Assembly (NCBI GenBank): GCA_018399285.1
Contig: JAGYOW010000018.1
Location: 1 to 54,368 of the forward strand
DNA length: 54,368 nucleotides
Origin: Desulfotignum sp.
GTDB taxonomy: Bacteria > Desulfobacterota > Desulfobacteria > Desulfobacterales > Desulfobacteraceae
Direction of reading: 5' to 3'
Shown: one piece after another, positions 39,124 through 47,836 of the stretch
Numbering within the stretch: position 1 is the first letter of the stretch
Layout: every line of letters begins with the position of its first letter
The notes under the pieces: generated by a model
What the model saw: the letters and a program-made list of their open reading frames with translations, nothing else
The model's database searches: none
Told to the model about the DNA's origin: nothing
Program-made: the position numbers and the translations under genes

Positions 39124-41208
39124 TCAGGCTTTGGACACGGTGACAAAGTGCTCCTGAAAGGCAATGGCCCCGCCGGCCCGATCCCAGATGTCCAGGCCCC
39201 CGGCCATGAACCGGTTGTCCGCCAGCCCCTTGTTGAAAGCCCGGGTTTCCACGGGCAGGCGGTGACCGAATCCGTGCACCACAAACACGGCCTGGGGATG
39301 GATGGCTTCGGTCACCCGGGCCTGGATGGATTCGGAATACCCATTTTGGGAAACAGTGACTCTGTCCCCATCTTCAATATCAAGTTTTTCCGCTTCTTTT
39401 GTATTGATCCACAGATGATTTTCAGGCATCTGTTCCGACAGCAGCGGGTTGTTCACGGTATGTCCCTGGGTGTGCAGGGCACATCGGCCGAAGGTCAGGC
39501 GGAACCGGCCGGGGTCGGGGGACACCGGTGGCTCGTAGGGTGCAAGAGAATCCAGGCCGCTGTCTGTCAGTTTTTTGGAAATGATTTCGATCTTTTTGCT
39601 GGGGGTCTTGAAACCATAGTTTTCAAATTCCGGGTACACAGGTTTTTCCACCAGCGGCACCATGCCGGTGGCATCAAAATCTTCGATCGTGACCCCGGTC
39701 CCCTCCAACTGGAAATTCCAGATATCTTCAATGCGGTCAAACACCAGTTCCGGCAGATTCATGCGCCGGGCCAGGCCGGAAATGATTTCCCAGTCGGCCC
39801 GGGTGTCATACATAGGTTCCACCGCTTTTTTCCGCACGAAGAAATAAGGGGCCAGACTGTTTTTGGCGGCAATGATGCTGTCCCTTTCCAGATATGGAGA
39901 TAATGGCAGCACCACATCGGAATACCAGGCCGTGTCCGACCAGCTGAAAGTCACCGACACCAGCAGATCCAGGTTGTCCCATTTCTTCTTGAGCCGGTCC
40001 GGGTCCGGATACCCCATCAGCGGGTCATGACGGTAAGCGATATAGGCTTTCACCGGATAGGGATCTTCGGTTTCCATGGCCTCGAACATGAGATGGGCCA
40101 GACCGGGCCCGTCCTCGAAATGGGGATATTTCCATCCCACCCCGTCCGCTCTTTTTTCATCCGGTTTGGGATACAGATCCATGAATTTTTTCAACCCGCT
40201 GCGCCCCACATCTCCGGGTTTGCTCACGAAAGGAAGCCCGCCTTTGGCCCCATAGGCCCCTAAAAGGGCGTTGATGATATAAATGGAACGGCACACATAA
40301 AATGAATGTTTATACCGGGCCGCCATCCACCCGGGATGCCAGATCACGGCCGGGGCCGCCTGGGCCAGATCTTTGACAAACCGTCGCAGGTGGCTGGCCG
40401 GCACCCCGGTTTCCTGCTCCGCCCATTCCGGGGTATAGGGGGAAACAAACCCGGTCAACTCATCAAATCCCTCGATATAGCGCTTTTTGAACTTGTCGTC
40501 ATAAAACCGCTTGGCAATGATTTCATTGATGACCGCCAGGTTAAAAGCATAATCGGTGCCCGGCCGGACCATGAAAAAATGGTGGGCCTTGCCGGCCGAA
40601 ATATTGGCCCGGACATCGATAACCGTCAGTTTGCAGCCTTTTTCCATGGCATCCATGAGGTTGTTGACCTCCTGAACATCGATGGATTCAAAAATGTTTC
40701 GGAACTGAAGCACCACGTGCCGGCTGTGTTTATAATCATAGGCCACGGCCTTGCGCCCCCTGCCGGTCAAGGACAGGGCGGAATGCTGGACATTTCTGGC
40801 ACAAGAGGAATCATGGTTGTTGTAATTGGGAGTCCCGAGACCTCTGAGAAACGCCCGGTGAAAATCCCGGAACGGGCCGCCCCGGTCCGACAATGCAATG
40901 GCTTTGGCCCCATACCGGTCTTTTACTTCATTGAGCTTGTCCGCCACATGATCCAAAGCCTCTTCCCAGGTGGCTTTCCGCCACTTGCCTTCGCCCCGTT
41001 TGCCTTCGCGGATCAACGGGGTCTGGGGCCGCTCACTGTCATAAATCAGCCCTTTTCCCGCCGTGCCCCTGGGACACACCGCCCCTTTCATGGCAGGCAC
41101 ATGGGGATTGCCCTGGATAAAGACATCCTTTCCGTTCTGAACGTTCACCTTGATGGGGCAGCGGACGGTACACATTCCGCAAATACTGTACACCCACTTG
41201 TCAGCCAT
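39124..41208 (-). CDS. Molybdopterin oxidoreductase, DMSO-reductase superfamily (substrate unassigned)
   Basis: 694 aa from ATG 41208, with a strong AGGAGG 8-9 bases upstream; an in-frame start at 41244 precedes the RBS and is rejected. The [4Fe-4S] motif CGMCTVRCP plus CPRG is N-terminal; HDSSCARN places a Cys where the Mo/W ligand sits in polysulfide/thiosulfate reductase-like enzymes. Later come AYIAYRHDPLMGYPDP, WSDTAWYSDVVLPLSPYLERD and the C-terminal cofactor domain (HTQGHTVNNPLLSEQMPENH, DIEDGDRVTV). No Tat signal: cytoplasmic. No FeS or membrane partner is adjacent, so the electron partner is unknown. Grouped with ModE-type, FmdE-like, MoeA-like and DUF364 genes behind a ModE-like operator. 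Confidence 0.85.
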   Translation of the reverse strand: MADKWVYSICGMCTVRCPIKVNVQNGKDVFIQGNPHVPAMKGAVCPRGTAGKGLIYDSERPQTPLIREGKRGEGKWRKATWEEALDHVADKLNEVKDRYGAKAIALSDRGGPFRDFHRAFLRGLGTPNYNNHDSSCARNVQHSALSLTGRGRKAVAYDYKHSRHVVLQFRNIFESIDVQEVNNLMDAMEKGCKLTVIDVRANISAGKAHHFFMVRPGTDYAFNLAVINEIIAKRFYDDKFKKRYIEGFDELTGFVSPYTPEWAEQETGVPASHLRRFVKDLAQAAPAVIWHPGWMAARYKHSFYVCRSIYIINALLGAYGAKGGLPFVSKPGDVGRSGLKKFMDLYPKPDEKRADGVGWKYPHFEDGPGLAHLMFEAMETEDPYPVKAYIAYRHDPLMGYPDPDRLKKKWDNLDLLVSVTFSWSDTAWYSDVVLPLSPYLERDSIIAAKNSLAPYFFVRKKAVEPMYDTRADWEIISGLARRMNLPELVFDRIEDIWNFQLEGTGVTIEDFDATGMVPLVEKPVYPEFENYGFKTPSKKIEIISKKLTDSGLDSLAPYEPPVSPDPGRFRLTFGRCALHTQGHTVNNPLLSEQMPENHLWINTKEAEKLDIEDGDRVTVSQNGYSESIQARVTEAIHPQAVFVVHGFGHRLPVETRAFNKGLADNRFMAGGLDIWDRAGGAIAFQEHFVTVSKA

Positions 41209-41260
41209 GCACGTTTCCTCCTGTGTTGCAAAATATTTTCTCAAAAATAATCGGAAATGA

Positions 41261-41443
41261 CTATTTTATGATTTTGATGGTTTTACCCACCCAGTCCGGC
41301 GGCAGATAGATCCGTCCCCCTTTGCCATTCTGGCGGACAATTTTTTCAATCAGCACATCCCCATAGACTTCAAACTTGACCGGGGATCGGTTGGATTTTT
41401 CATCATATGCCATTGTTTTTTTTTCATTCACTGCCACTTCCAT
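41261..41443 (-). CDS. Small AbrB/DUF2080-like protein
   Basis: 60 aa (50 from the inner ATG at 41413). The C-terminal half GKGGRIYLPPDWVGKTIKII resembles swapped-hairpin AbrB-type or DUF2080 small proteins, in which a G.GG.I.LP..W.GK pattern recurs. Function not recognised. It sits 52 bases upstream of the oxidoreductase and is the first gene after the operator at 41499, so it is probably in that operon. Confidence 0.55.
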   Translation of the reverse strand: MEVAVNEKKTMAYDEKSNRSPVKFEVYGDVLIEKIVRQNGKGGRIYLPPDWVGKTIKIIK

Positions 41444-41498
41444 AATTTTTTTTTCCCTGCTTGAATTGAAAATAACAGTGCCTCGTTTATCAAATCCG

Positions 41499-41528
41499 AT
41501 TCGTTATGTCAATATTAACATAACGAAT
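41499..41528. promoter_or_regulatory. Perfect ModE-like palindromic operator
   Basis: ATTCGTTATGT, 8-base spacer (41510-41517), ACATAACGAAT: 11-base arms with no mismatch. The core CGTTAT.T-N8-ACATAACG is what I recall of the E. coli modA ModE site. It lies between the divergent oxidoreductase operon (56 bases upstream of its first gene) and wtpA (254 bases upstream), so it could act on either or both. Confidence 0.72.
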
Positions 41529-41589
41529 GGCATCATTTTTTATCCAGGTGCATTTGGGCGATTGCAATGACACACCTGGTTGCAATTGT

Positions 41590-41617
41590 GCGGTTTTCAA
41601 AAAAATTCCAAAACCGC
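41590..41617. repeat. Hairpin in the wtpA upstream region
   Basis: GCGGTTTT (41590-41597) and AAAACCGC (41610-41617) are exact inverted copies around a 12-base loop. No T-run follows on the plus strand. The remainder of 41444-41781 holds the operator, this hairpin and the wtpA promoter, and no gene. Confidence 0.45.
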
Positions 41618-41722
41618 GGCAACAGCCACCAGACCAAAAAATATCGAAAATTCAGACTGTTGCTGACAACCACACAAACCAGGTCGATTTGTGGTATTTT
41701 ATGGTATATCAATTGCAGGCAC

Positions 41723-41751
41723 TTGATAGAAATGGATTTTATGGATATATA
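41723..41751 (+). promoter_or_regulatory. Sigma-70-type promoter of wtpA
   Basis: TTGATA (41723-41728), 17-base spacer, TATATA (41746-41751), ending 30 bases before the wtpA ATG, which has its own AGGAG. Spacing is ideal and both hexamers are close to consensus. Confidence 0.6.
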
Positions 41752-41781
41752 GCAACCGATAACAACCAAAGGAGACCCATT

Positions 41782-42775
41782 ATGCGATGTAAAGGAAAAA
41801 AAATGATGAGCTTGACTGTAATGCTGTTTGTACTCATGATGATGGGCATGGTTCTGCCCTTGACCGTTGCGGCCGGGCCGTCCGGGAAACTGATTGTTTT
41901 TCATGCCGGCAGCCTGACCGTGCCGTTTGATGCCATTGAAAAGGAATTCGAAGCAAAATACCCGGATGTGGATGTGCTCAGGGAAGCCGGGGGCAGCACC
42001 AAGATGGCCCGGCTGATTTCCGAAGTCGGCAAACCCGCGGACATCATGGCATCTGCCGACTACAAAGTGATTGACAACAACCTGATCCCCGAATTTGCGG
42101 ACTGGAATGTGCGGTTCGCCACCAACCAGCTGGTGCTGTGCTACACGGATCAGAGCCGGTATGCCGACCAGATCACTGTAGACAACTGGTATGAGATTCT
42201 GCAGAAAGACGGTGTGGTCTGGGGGCATTCCGATCCCAACCTGGATCCCTGCGGGTACCGGAGCCTGATGGTGCTGCAGCTGGCTGAAAAATTTTACGGC
42301 ATCCAGGGATTGTATGACAAAATTCTGGCCAACCGGCCCCAGAAAAATGTCCGGCCCAAATCCGTGGAACTGGTGAACCTGCTGAAAACCGGCAACATGG
42401 ATTATGCCTGGGAATACATTTCCGTGGCCCGGCAGCACGAGCTCAAATACATTGTTCTGGATGATCACATCAATTTGAGCAATTACCAATATGATGCGTT
42501 CTACAAACAGGCTCAGGTGGAAGTGACCGGCAAATGTTCCGGCACTCTGGATCACCAAAACCGGTTGTGTCCTGTATTCCATGGTATCACCATGATCAAA
42601 AATGCCCAACCCGGAAGCGGCCGCTGCATCTTGCAGTTTCGCTGTCTGAAGATCATGGCCTGAAAACCTTGAATAGATGGGGATATCTTCTCGGCATGTT
42701 AAGCACTGTTCCGATCCTGCTATGGCACAAAAAGATGCCGGCCGAATTCGCCGGCCTAACGAGGGTAAGGACTGA
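41782..42775 (+). CDS. wtpA: WtpA-like tungstate/molybdate-binding protein, C-terminus frameshifted
   Basis: Periplasmic binding protein for tungstate/molybdate. A signal peptide (MRCKGKK then a hydrophobic run ending TVAAG) precedes [20 protein letters not shown] and [13 protein letters not shown], the oxyanion-contacting segments of WtpA/Mod[21 protein letters not shown] and [15 protein letters not shown] follow, also typical of WtpA. The frame is clean to about 42530. After QVEVTGK, family text ([20 protein letters not shown]) lies in other frames, so the true C-terminus ends near 42775 and the last ~70 residues are disrupted. AGGAG precedes the ATG. Confidence 0.8.
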
Positions 42776-42788
42776 TTCCGTGAAACAG

Positions 42789-43527
42789 ATGGACCGATGG
42801 GATGGCTGTTTCTGGGTCTGGGACTGCCCCGATTCTCCTGCTGACCCTGCCTTGATCAACATGACCACACCCAGCTGTCTGGTCTTATGTTTAAGAAACT
42901 ATCCTGACAGGGATGTGGCGGCAGCCATCGCCCGCTCCATCCTTTGTCCCTGGCTGCGCCGACTCGCCTTTGTCAGCACCGCTGGCGTATCTGCCGGGCC
43001 AGAAAGGATCTGAAAGGCAAAACTGCTGGAAGGACCATTATCTACCCATCATGATTCCTCATCCGGTCATTTGTACCGCTATCTCAGCTTCCGGGCCGGC
43101 AGAAACGCCATCCACTACCACGTCCGAAGCGGGCATTCAGATCATGGGGACCAAACCGGTATTGTCTGCGTGCTGCTGTCCGTGGGACTCATCGCATCAA
43201 CACGGTGAAATCCGTTTGACAGCGCCGGTACGCCCGGGAAAACGCCCGCACCTCTGGCTGGCGTTCCGACAACGTTTGCCCGCATCATCTTCCTTGACCC
43301 GGCGGCACATGATTCGGCATCATCATGTGCACGGCCCGGCCATTTCAATTCGGTGCCATCGTGATTGTGGCCTATCACCCCACGACGGTGCTGGTGATGA
43401 TCTATGAGTGGGTTCACAGCCTTCGGCTTGTTATCCCAGCCCATCGCGGTCCACCTGATCCTGATTTCCTTTGTTTTGTTCAATGTTAAATGCGATGACA
43501 ATATCCATTCACACGGACACCCGATAG
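42789..43527 (+). pseudogene. wtpB: WtpB-like ABC permease, frameshifted
   Basis: Fragments in order: PALINMTTPS, SDRDVAAAIARSIL, LAFVFSTPLAYLLA-like text, LINLPIMIPHPVIGIA-like text, GIQIMGTKPVLS, NAARTLGVPP..FARIIF-like EAA loop, and SEFGAIVIVAYHP (43350-43390) with a final ...ISIHTDTR and TAG at 43525. This is the order of a Mod/Wtp permease. Indels are very frequent (about one per 40-60 bases). Confidence 0.68.
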
Positions 43528-43530
43528 TCT

Positions 43531-44550
43531 ATGATCTCGCTCAAACATTATCCAGGCTTGACTCCTGCCGGTACTTTCCCTTACTGATATCTGCCTCGAA
43601 GTACACCCCCCAAGGATCTGCGTCATCGGTCCGACTGGGTTTCGGCAAATCCCTGCTCCTGGAAGGAATCATGGGATCATGCCGTTCACTTCCGCTCCTT
43701 GATATTCGAAGACTCCGATCCGGTGCCGGTGGAAAACGGCACCCGGGCCCTGGTCTACCAGGATTTCGCCCTGTTTCCGCATCTGGATGTCACCCAAAAC
43801 ATCCTGTACGGCACCCGGTATCACCATATTTCAAAACAAAGTTCCGGCAACCAGTTTGACCATCTGATTGCCGCTTTGGGATCTGAAAATCACACCGGAA
43901 CCCATAACCCGAGCGGCGGGGAAAACAGCGCGTGGTCCTGGCCTTTCGTCTTGATCCTGAACCCAAAGGTGCTGCTGCTATTGAACCCCTGTCCGCCCCT
44001 GACCCGGTATTTCGATTTACGAGGCCATCCCTGCTGAAAAAGGCAGTACAAAGACCTGAATATGACCATCATCCATGGTGTCCCACAATTTTGAGGAGTG
44101 CGCTGTATCTGGCCAACCGCGCCATCAGAGACGAAAGATCATGCAGCAGGGATGCGTATCCAGACCCTGCTTCGAGAAAACCGATTCCAGGTTTGTACCC
44201 GGTTGCAGTACGAAAACATCGCCGCATTTGAGCGCCACGGGACAACCAAAATTGCCGGCACCGGCCTTTACATTATTGTTGAAACCGCCGGACCCGGACC
44301 ACCATCACCATGATTCGTTCGGAAAACATTTTATTACCCCGACACACCGCTGGTCGTCGTCCACTTACCGAAAAATAAAAGACACGCCCTTTGCGGGGCT
44401 CCACATCGTGCATATGGAGGCTCAAGGCGTTTTGTTCGAAGTGGTTCGAACGTAGAAACCTTGTCAATGAATTTTGTCTTGAGATCGGTAAAAGCGCTGC
44501 TTTGGAATTTCACAGCGCATCGGTCCATACATTTAAATGATCCTGGATGA
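43531..44550 (+). pseudogene. wtpC: WtpC/ModC-like ABC ATPase, frameshifted
   Basis: ATG 43531 gives MISLKH, then FSLTDICLEV-like text, a damaged Walker A (GFGKSLLLEGIMG), LVYQDFALFPHLDVTQNILYG, a damaged signature (LSGGENS..VLAF), PKVLLLLNP in place of LLLDEP, and IIHVSHNFEEC-like text. A C-terminal TOBE-like region follows (AGTGLYIIVETAGPG). Likely the ATPase partner of WtpAB. Heavily frameshifted, with substitutions as well. Confidence 0.68.
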
Positions 44551-44619
44551 AATACCCAGTGATGCAACCATCATCTTTTCGTGGTTCATGAAAAAGCTCT
44601 GATCATGTTGCGTGTGAAC

Positions 44620-44995
44620 TATTGGGAATTCCTTTGTTGTGGGCAGAACTATTTATTGGCCCAATTTGGAACTGGCAATACGATTAAGGCTTATGCCGGA
44701 CTCCAGCAGCTTGTATGGCCAATTTTCATGTACCTTCTGAGGCACTGACCATGAATTTTCCGCTAAAGTGTTTACTTGCAATTGTCTGGGAATAGGCTCA
44801 TCGGTTCTGCCCATATCCACAACACATCTCATAAGTTTTCGGACGCTCAGCGCTTTTTCCGGTGTATCGGCCAGCCCAACTCAAGCTGTAACGCAATACA
44901 CAGTCCCACATACCTATTACATCATCTTCAGACCAGGTAACTGTAGGTATATTTTTATCATTTTGCCGCTGATGGCTTTCATCCTCCCAATTTTT
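44620..44995 (-). pseudogene. HicB-like antitoxin, frameshifted
   Basis: Minus strand: TVTWSEDD followed by IGMWDCVLRYSLSWAG-like text corresponds to the HicB pattern YTVTWSEDD.EYVGLC.EFPSLSWLA. A shifted downstream segment reads GISLNRIASSKLGQ-like, the usual C-terminal ribbon-helix-helix region (GvSLNrLa). Directly follows the HicA-like fragment. Confidence 0.55.
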
Positions 44996-45223
44996 CATCA
45001 CTAAAAGCACCTTGCTTGACTTGGATATGCCTTGGCCTTGCCTTTGTTATTCTGATATTTATTCTTTGGGTCCCCTGCCAGGGCGCTCTTTGGCGAACCG
45101 ATGACCGCCTGGCTGACGTGGTTCACCACCGAAATAATGGTCACATATTCTGCACAAATCCGAAAACCGGACATCCTTCGGATTACGTTTCAATATCAAT
45201 AGCAGGTCATCGATTTTTGTCAT
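44990..45223 (-). pseudogene. HicA-like mRNA interferase toxin, frameshifted
   Basis: Starts MTKIDDLLLILKRNPKDVRF at 45223, then SDLCRICDHYFGGEPRQ, a damaged GGSHRFxKTPWQGDP region that holds the catalytic His, and NNKGKAKAY.VKQVLLVMKNWE. The order fits HicA of the larger (~80 aa) type. Several indels. Toxin-antitoxin pair with the HicB-like remnant. Confidence 0.62.
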
Positions 45224-45329
45224 GGTTATATAGTATCAATGTTGGTACCATTGTCAAGGGCTAAAATCGGCCACAAACGGACTTGCTGGTGACCCCGAGG
45301 ATCTTTTTTTGCCGGGCAGTTTTGAAAAT

Positions 45330-45456
45330 CCCGCCAGTCGGCATTGATAAACGCCAGGGGCGGGCCGGTCATCCATGTCCAGGCTCCAGCTTGTCTTCAG
45401 TCACCAGCAGACCGTTGGTGTACATGTATTTAATGACGATACCGAAACCCATCCGG
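45330..45456 (-). pseudogene. Radical SAM protein fragment (partial copy of 46162-47595)
   Basis: Minus strand IKYMYTNGLLVTEDKLEPGH then stop. MYTNGLLVTEDKL matches 12 of 13 residues of MYTNGLLVTGDKL in the intact radical SAM protein upstream (around 47090). The rest of the fragment is unrecognisable. It lies just downstream of the molybdenum storage homologue, so it may mark a partial duplication or a second damaged paralogue. The remainder of 45239-45465 shows nothing else. Confidence 0.5.
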
Positions 45457-45465
45457 TTTGCCGGC

Positions 45466-46083
45466 CTATTTGCGGATAATGGTCCCCACATGTTCGCCGG
45501 CCAGGGCTTTGGTGATGTTGCCCTCCCTCATCCCGTTGATCACCTGGACCTGTTCGATCACCTCGCTGTTTTTGATGATCTCCAGGCAGGGCCGCTCGAT
45601 GACCAGGTCATCCTGGTCTTTTTCCATCAGTTCCGCCACCGTGATGTCGGGAATGAATTCGGCATCCGGGTTCTTTTTCGGGTCTTCGGTATACAGCCCG
45701 TCCTCATCTTTGACAAACAGAATCCGCCGGGCCCCGATCAGATCCCCTAAAATCACCAGCCCCACATCGGTGCGATGGATGGGGATCCGGCCTTTTTCCG
45801 GCTTGATGGCAAAATAGTCATAGGGCGGCATCCCGTGCATCACCGGAATGATCCCTTCCGCAAAATAGGTGGGCAGTTTCACGATATCGCTGTGGGAAAT
45901 CTTGATCCCGCCCCAGGGGGACAGCAGGGTGGCGATCATCAGGGCATTCTGTTCCGAGATCATGCTGCCGAAACGTGCGATCACCCCCGTGGGCATCCCC
46001 ATTTCCAGTCCGATGGTGTAAATGTGCCGGCTTTTGACATGCAGCCGTTTGCCGTCCTTGTCTCTTACCAGTGCCATAATCAT
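45466..46083 (-). CDS. Molybdenum storage protein (MosA/MosB)-like amino acid kinase fold, N-terminally short
   Basis: 205 aa against ~270 for Azotobacter MoSto subunits. SRHIYTIGLEMGMPTGVIAR, then QNALMIATLL, GMPPYDYF, IPIHRTDVGLVILGDLIGA, RILFVKDEDGLYTEDPKKN and QVQVINGMREGNITKALAGE with HVGTII match MosB along its length. The first ~80-90 residues, including the VIKIGGQS glycine-rich strand of the fold, are missing: after MIMALVRDKDGKRLHVKS the protein goes straight to the RARH-like point. Either an internal deletion or a short variant. Full-length homologues store polyoxomolybdate/tungstate using ATP. It lies 17 bases after a possible end of the radical SAM gene. Confidence 0.72.
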   Translation of the reverse strand: MIMALVRDKDGKRLHVKSRHIYTIGLEMGMPTGVIARFGSMISEQNALMIATLLSPWGGIKISHSDIVKLPTYFAEGIIPVMHGMPPYDYFAIKPEKGRIPIHRTDVGLVILGDLIGARRILFVKDEDGLYTEDPKKNPDAEFIPDITVAELMEKDQDDLVIERPCLEIIKNSEVIEQVQVINGMREGNITKALAGEHVGTIIRK

Positions 46084-46161
46084 CCGCCTTTCATGGAAAT
46101 TTATTGTTTGTCGGGAGTGCCCTCGAATTCAACCACCAATCCATTCTCCTCTGTCCGGATA

Positions 46162-47595
46162 TCAATAATACCGGGACAGGCCGGGATCGAACCGTTCAAA
46201 TTTTTCAAGCCCATCCGCCCTCCGGTCAATGGAAGGAACCCCGTCATCTGCCGGCTCATTGACCCCGGTCGCGACATACCTTTGGCCGAATTCAACGATG
46301 TTGTCTCCGGTCAACCGGATCACGGGATGGGCCGGATATTTTTCAATGACCACCTTTTTTCCGGAGTTCAATGGAATTTCCCTGAACGCATGCCGCAACG
46401 TCACATGGGATTTCAGGGAAGTGGCGGTATAGCTCACTTCAAGGGTCATGCCGGTAAAATCGATTTTGGGCCACAGAGTGTCATGGAACTTCAGCCGGTC
46501 CCCTTTTGAAGAAACCTCCCACAATCCTGTGTCCGGTTCCACGGCCTGGAGATGCGCATGGACCCGAAGAACTGCTGCAGGATCTCCGAAAATGCCCAAT
46601 GTCCGGAGATGGCCGGTGGGGGTGATGCCCTGATGCGGGGATTTGATCAGCCGGGCATTTCGGTTGAGCGCACCGGCCCGCTGAAACTGGTGGCGGAAGG
46701 TGAATGAACAGTAATTGACAGGTAAGGCGATATTTTGATCCAGCGTGTACCGGATCAGTTCCAGGGCGGTCTGCTCGGTCTCCAGGACCGTGACCTTGGG
46801 GCCGTGCAGAAACGTATACCCCCGCTGGATCAGTTTGGGCAGATTAAACCGGGTACACCGGATCTGATGAAGGTTCAGGAAATTCACCCCTTCATCATGC
46901 AGCTGCCGGATCACCTGCTTTGTTTGTTCCAGATCTTCCGGAATGGCCGGAATTTCCACGGTGACACAGGGGATGACACCCACGGCTTTTTTCAGTGCAT
47001 CCAGCCGGTAACGGTCGGCGCTGATATCGAACCGGATCTCGTCCAGCCCGTTTTCCGCCAGGGTTTTCAACTTGTCTCCGGTGACCAGAAGGCCGTTGGT
47101 GTACATCCAGATATACAGGGGCCGGGAAATTTTCGCCCGCAGCACTTTGAGATACTGTACCACCCGGTCAAAGGTCATGAGCGGTTCTCCGCCGCTGAAA
47201 CTCACCGCCTGAATGCCGAACTTCTCCACATAATCCACATATTCCTCCGGGGTCCGGAATTCCAGGGTGCTGGTCATGGGGTTGCCTTTCTGATCCTGGA
47301 CGGACGGGCAGTAAAAACAGCGGGCATTGCATATCCCGTTGATAAACAGGCAGGACCATTCCCCCCGGCCGCAGAAAAGACAGCCCGGGGAGATGCCGTG
47401 GGTGGTCAGCTTGGTTCCGGCAAACCGCCATTGGGGGCCTTTGCCGGCATGCTTGAAAATATCGTATATCAGTGCGTCTCTGGTCCGGGCGGCCCGGGCC
47501 GCCTGTTCCGGGGTCAGCCAGGTCATGGTGTCATAGGCATCGGCATAGTCTTCCCGGATGCGCTGGAGGATGCTCTCGGTATCGGTTTGTGCCAT
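46162..47595 (-). CDS. Radical SAM protein of unknown function
   Basis: 477 aa. SAM-binding [4Fe-4S] motif C89-NAR-C93-FY-C96, preceded by an extra cysteine group (C72, C75, C82: GCLFCGRGEWSC). VSFSGGEPLMTFDR is the GGE motif that contacts SAM; YIWMYTNGLLV, IRFDISADRYR and VTVEIPAIPED follow as in pyruvate-formate-lyase-activase-like barrels. The stop at 46162 gives the tail FDPGLSRYY. The alternative frame reads IIDIRTEENGLVVEFEGTPD to a TAA at 46101, so the C-terminus may be frameshifted. The substrate is unknown; the immediate neighbour is a molybdenum-storage homologue. Confidence 0.8.
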   Translation of the reverse strand: MAQTDTESILQRIREDYADAYDTMTWLTPEQAARAARTRDALIYDIFKHAGKGPQWRFAGTKLTTHGISPGCLFCGRGEWSCLFINGICNARCFYCPSVQDQKGNPMTSTLEFRTPEEYVDYVEKFGIQAVSFSGGEPLMTFDRVVQYLKVLRAKISRPLYIWMYTNGLLVTGDKLKTLAENGLDEIRFDISADRYRLDALKKAVGVIPCVTVEIPAIPEDLEQTKQVIRQLHDEGVNFLNLHQIRCTRFNLPKLIQRGYTFLHGPKVTVLETEQTALELIRYTLDQNIALPVNYCSFTFRHQFQRAGALNRNARLIKSPHQGITPTGHLRTLGIFGDPAAVLRVHAHLQAVEPDTGLWEVSSKGDRLKFHDTLWPKIDFTGMTLEVSYTATSLKSHVTLRHAFREIPLNSGKKVVIEKYPAHPVIRLTGDNIVEFGQRYVATGVNEPADDGVPSIDRRADGLEKFERFDPGLSRYY

Positions 47596-47836
47596 GTGTG
47601 TGTCAATCCTTGCATGAATGGGTTAAGGGATGCCACACACAGCACAAACCATGCCGGAAAATTAAATCTTGAAAGTCAAATAGCAGCAATGCCCTGCCGG
47701 GCACAACAAATCAGGAATCCCCCGGTTCTTTCATATAAAAACCAGACAGATATAAAAAATCTCCCGCAGAACCTGACAGATGCCATCAGACCTTCCAGGA
47801 CTGATTTTTTGAAACAACAGACCTCTAATGTCTGAT

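Noticed and set aside
41208..41244. Upstream start of the molybdopterin oxidoreductase at 41244
   Set aside because: The strong AGGAGG lies downstream of it and points to the ATG at 41208.
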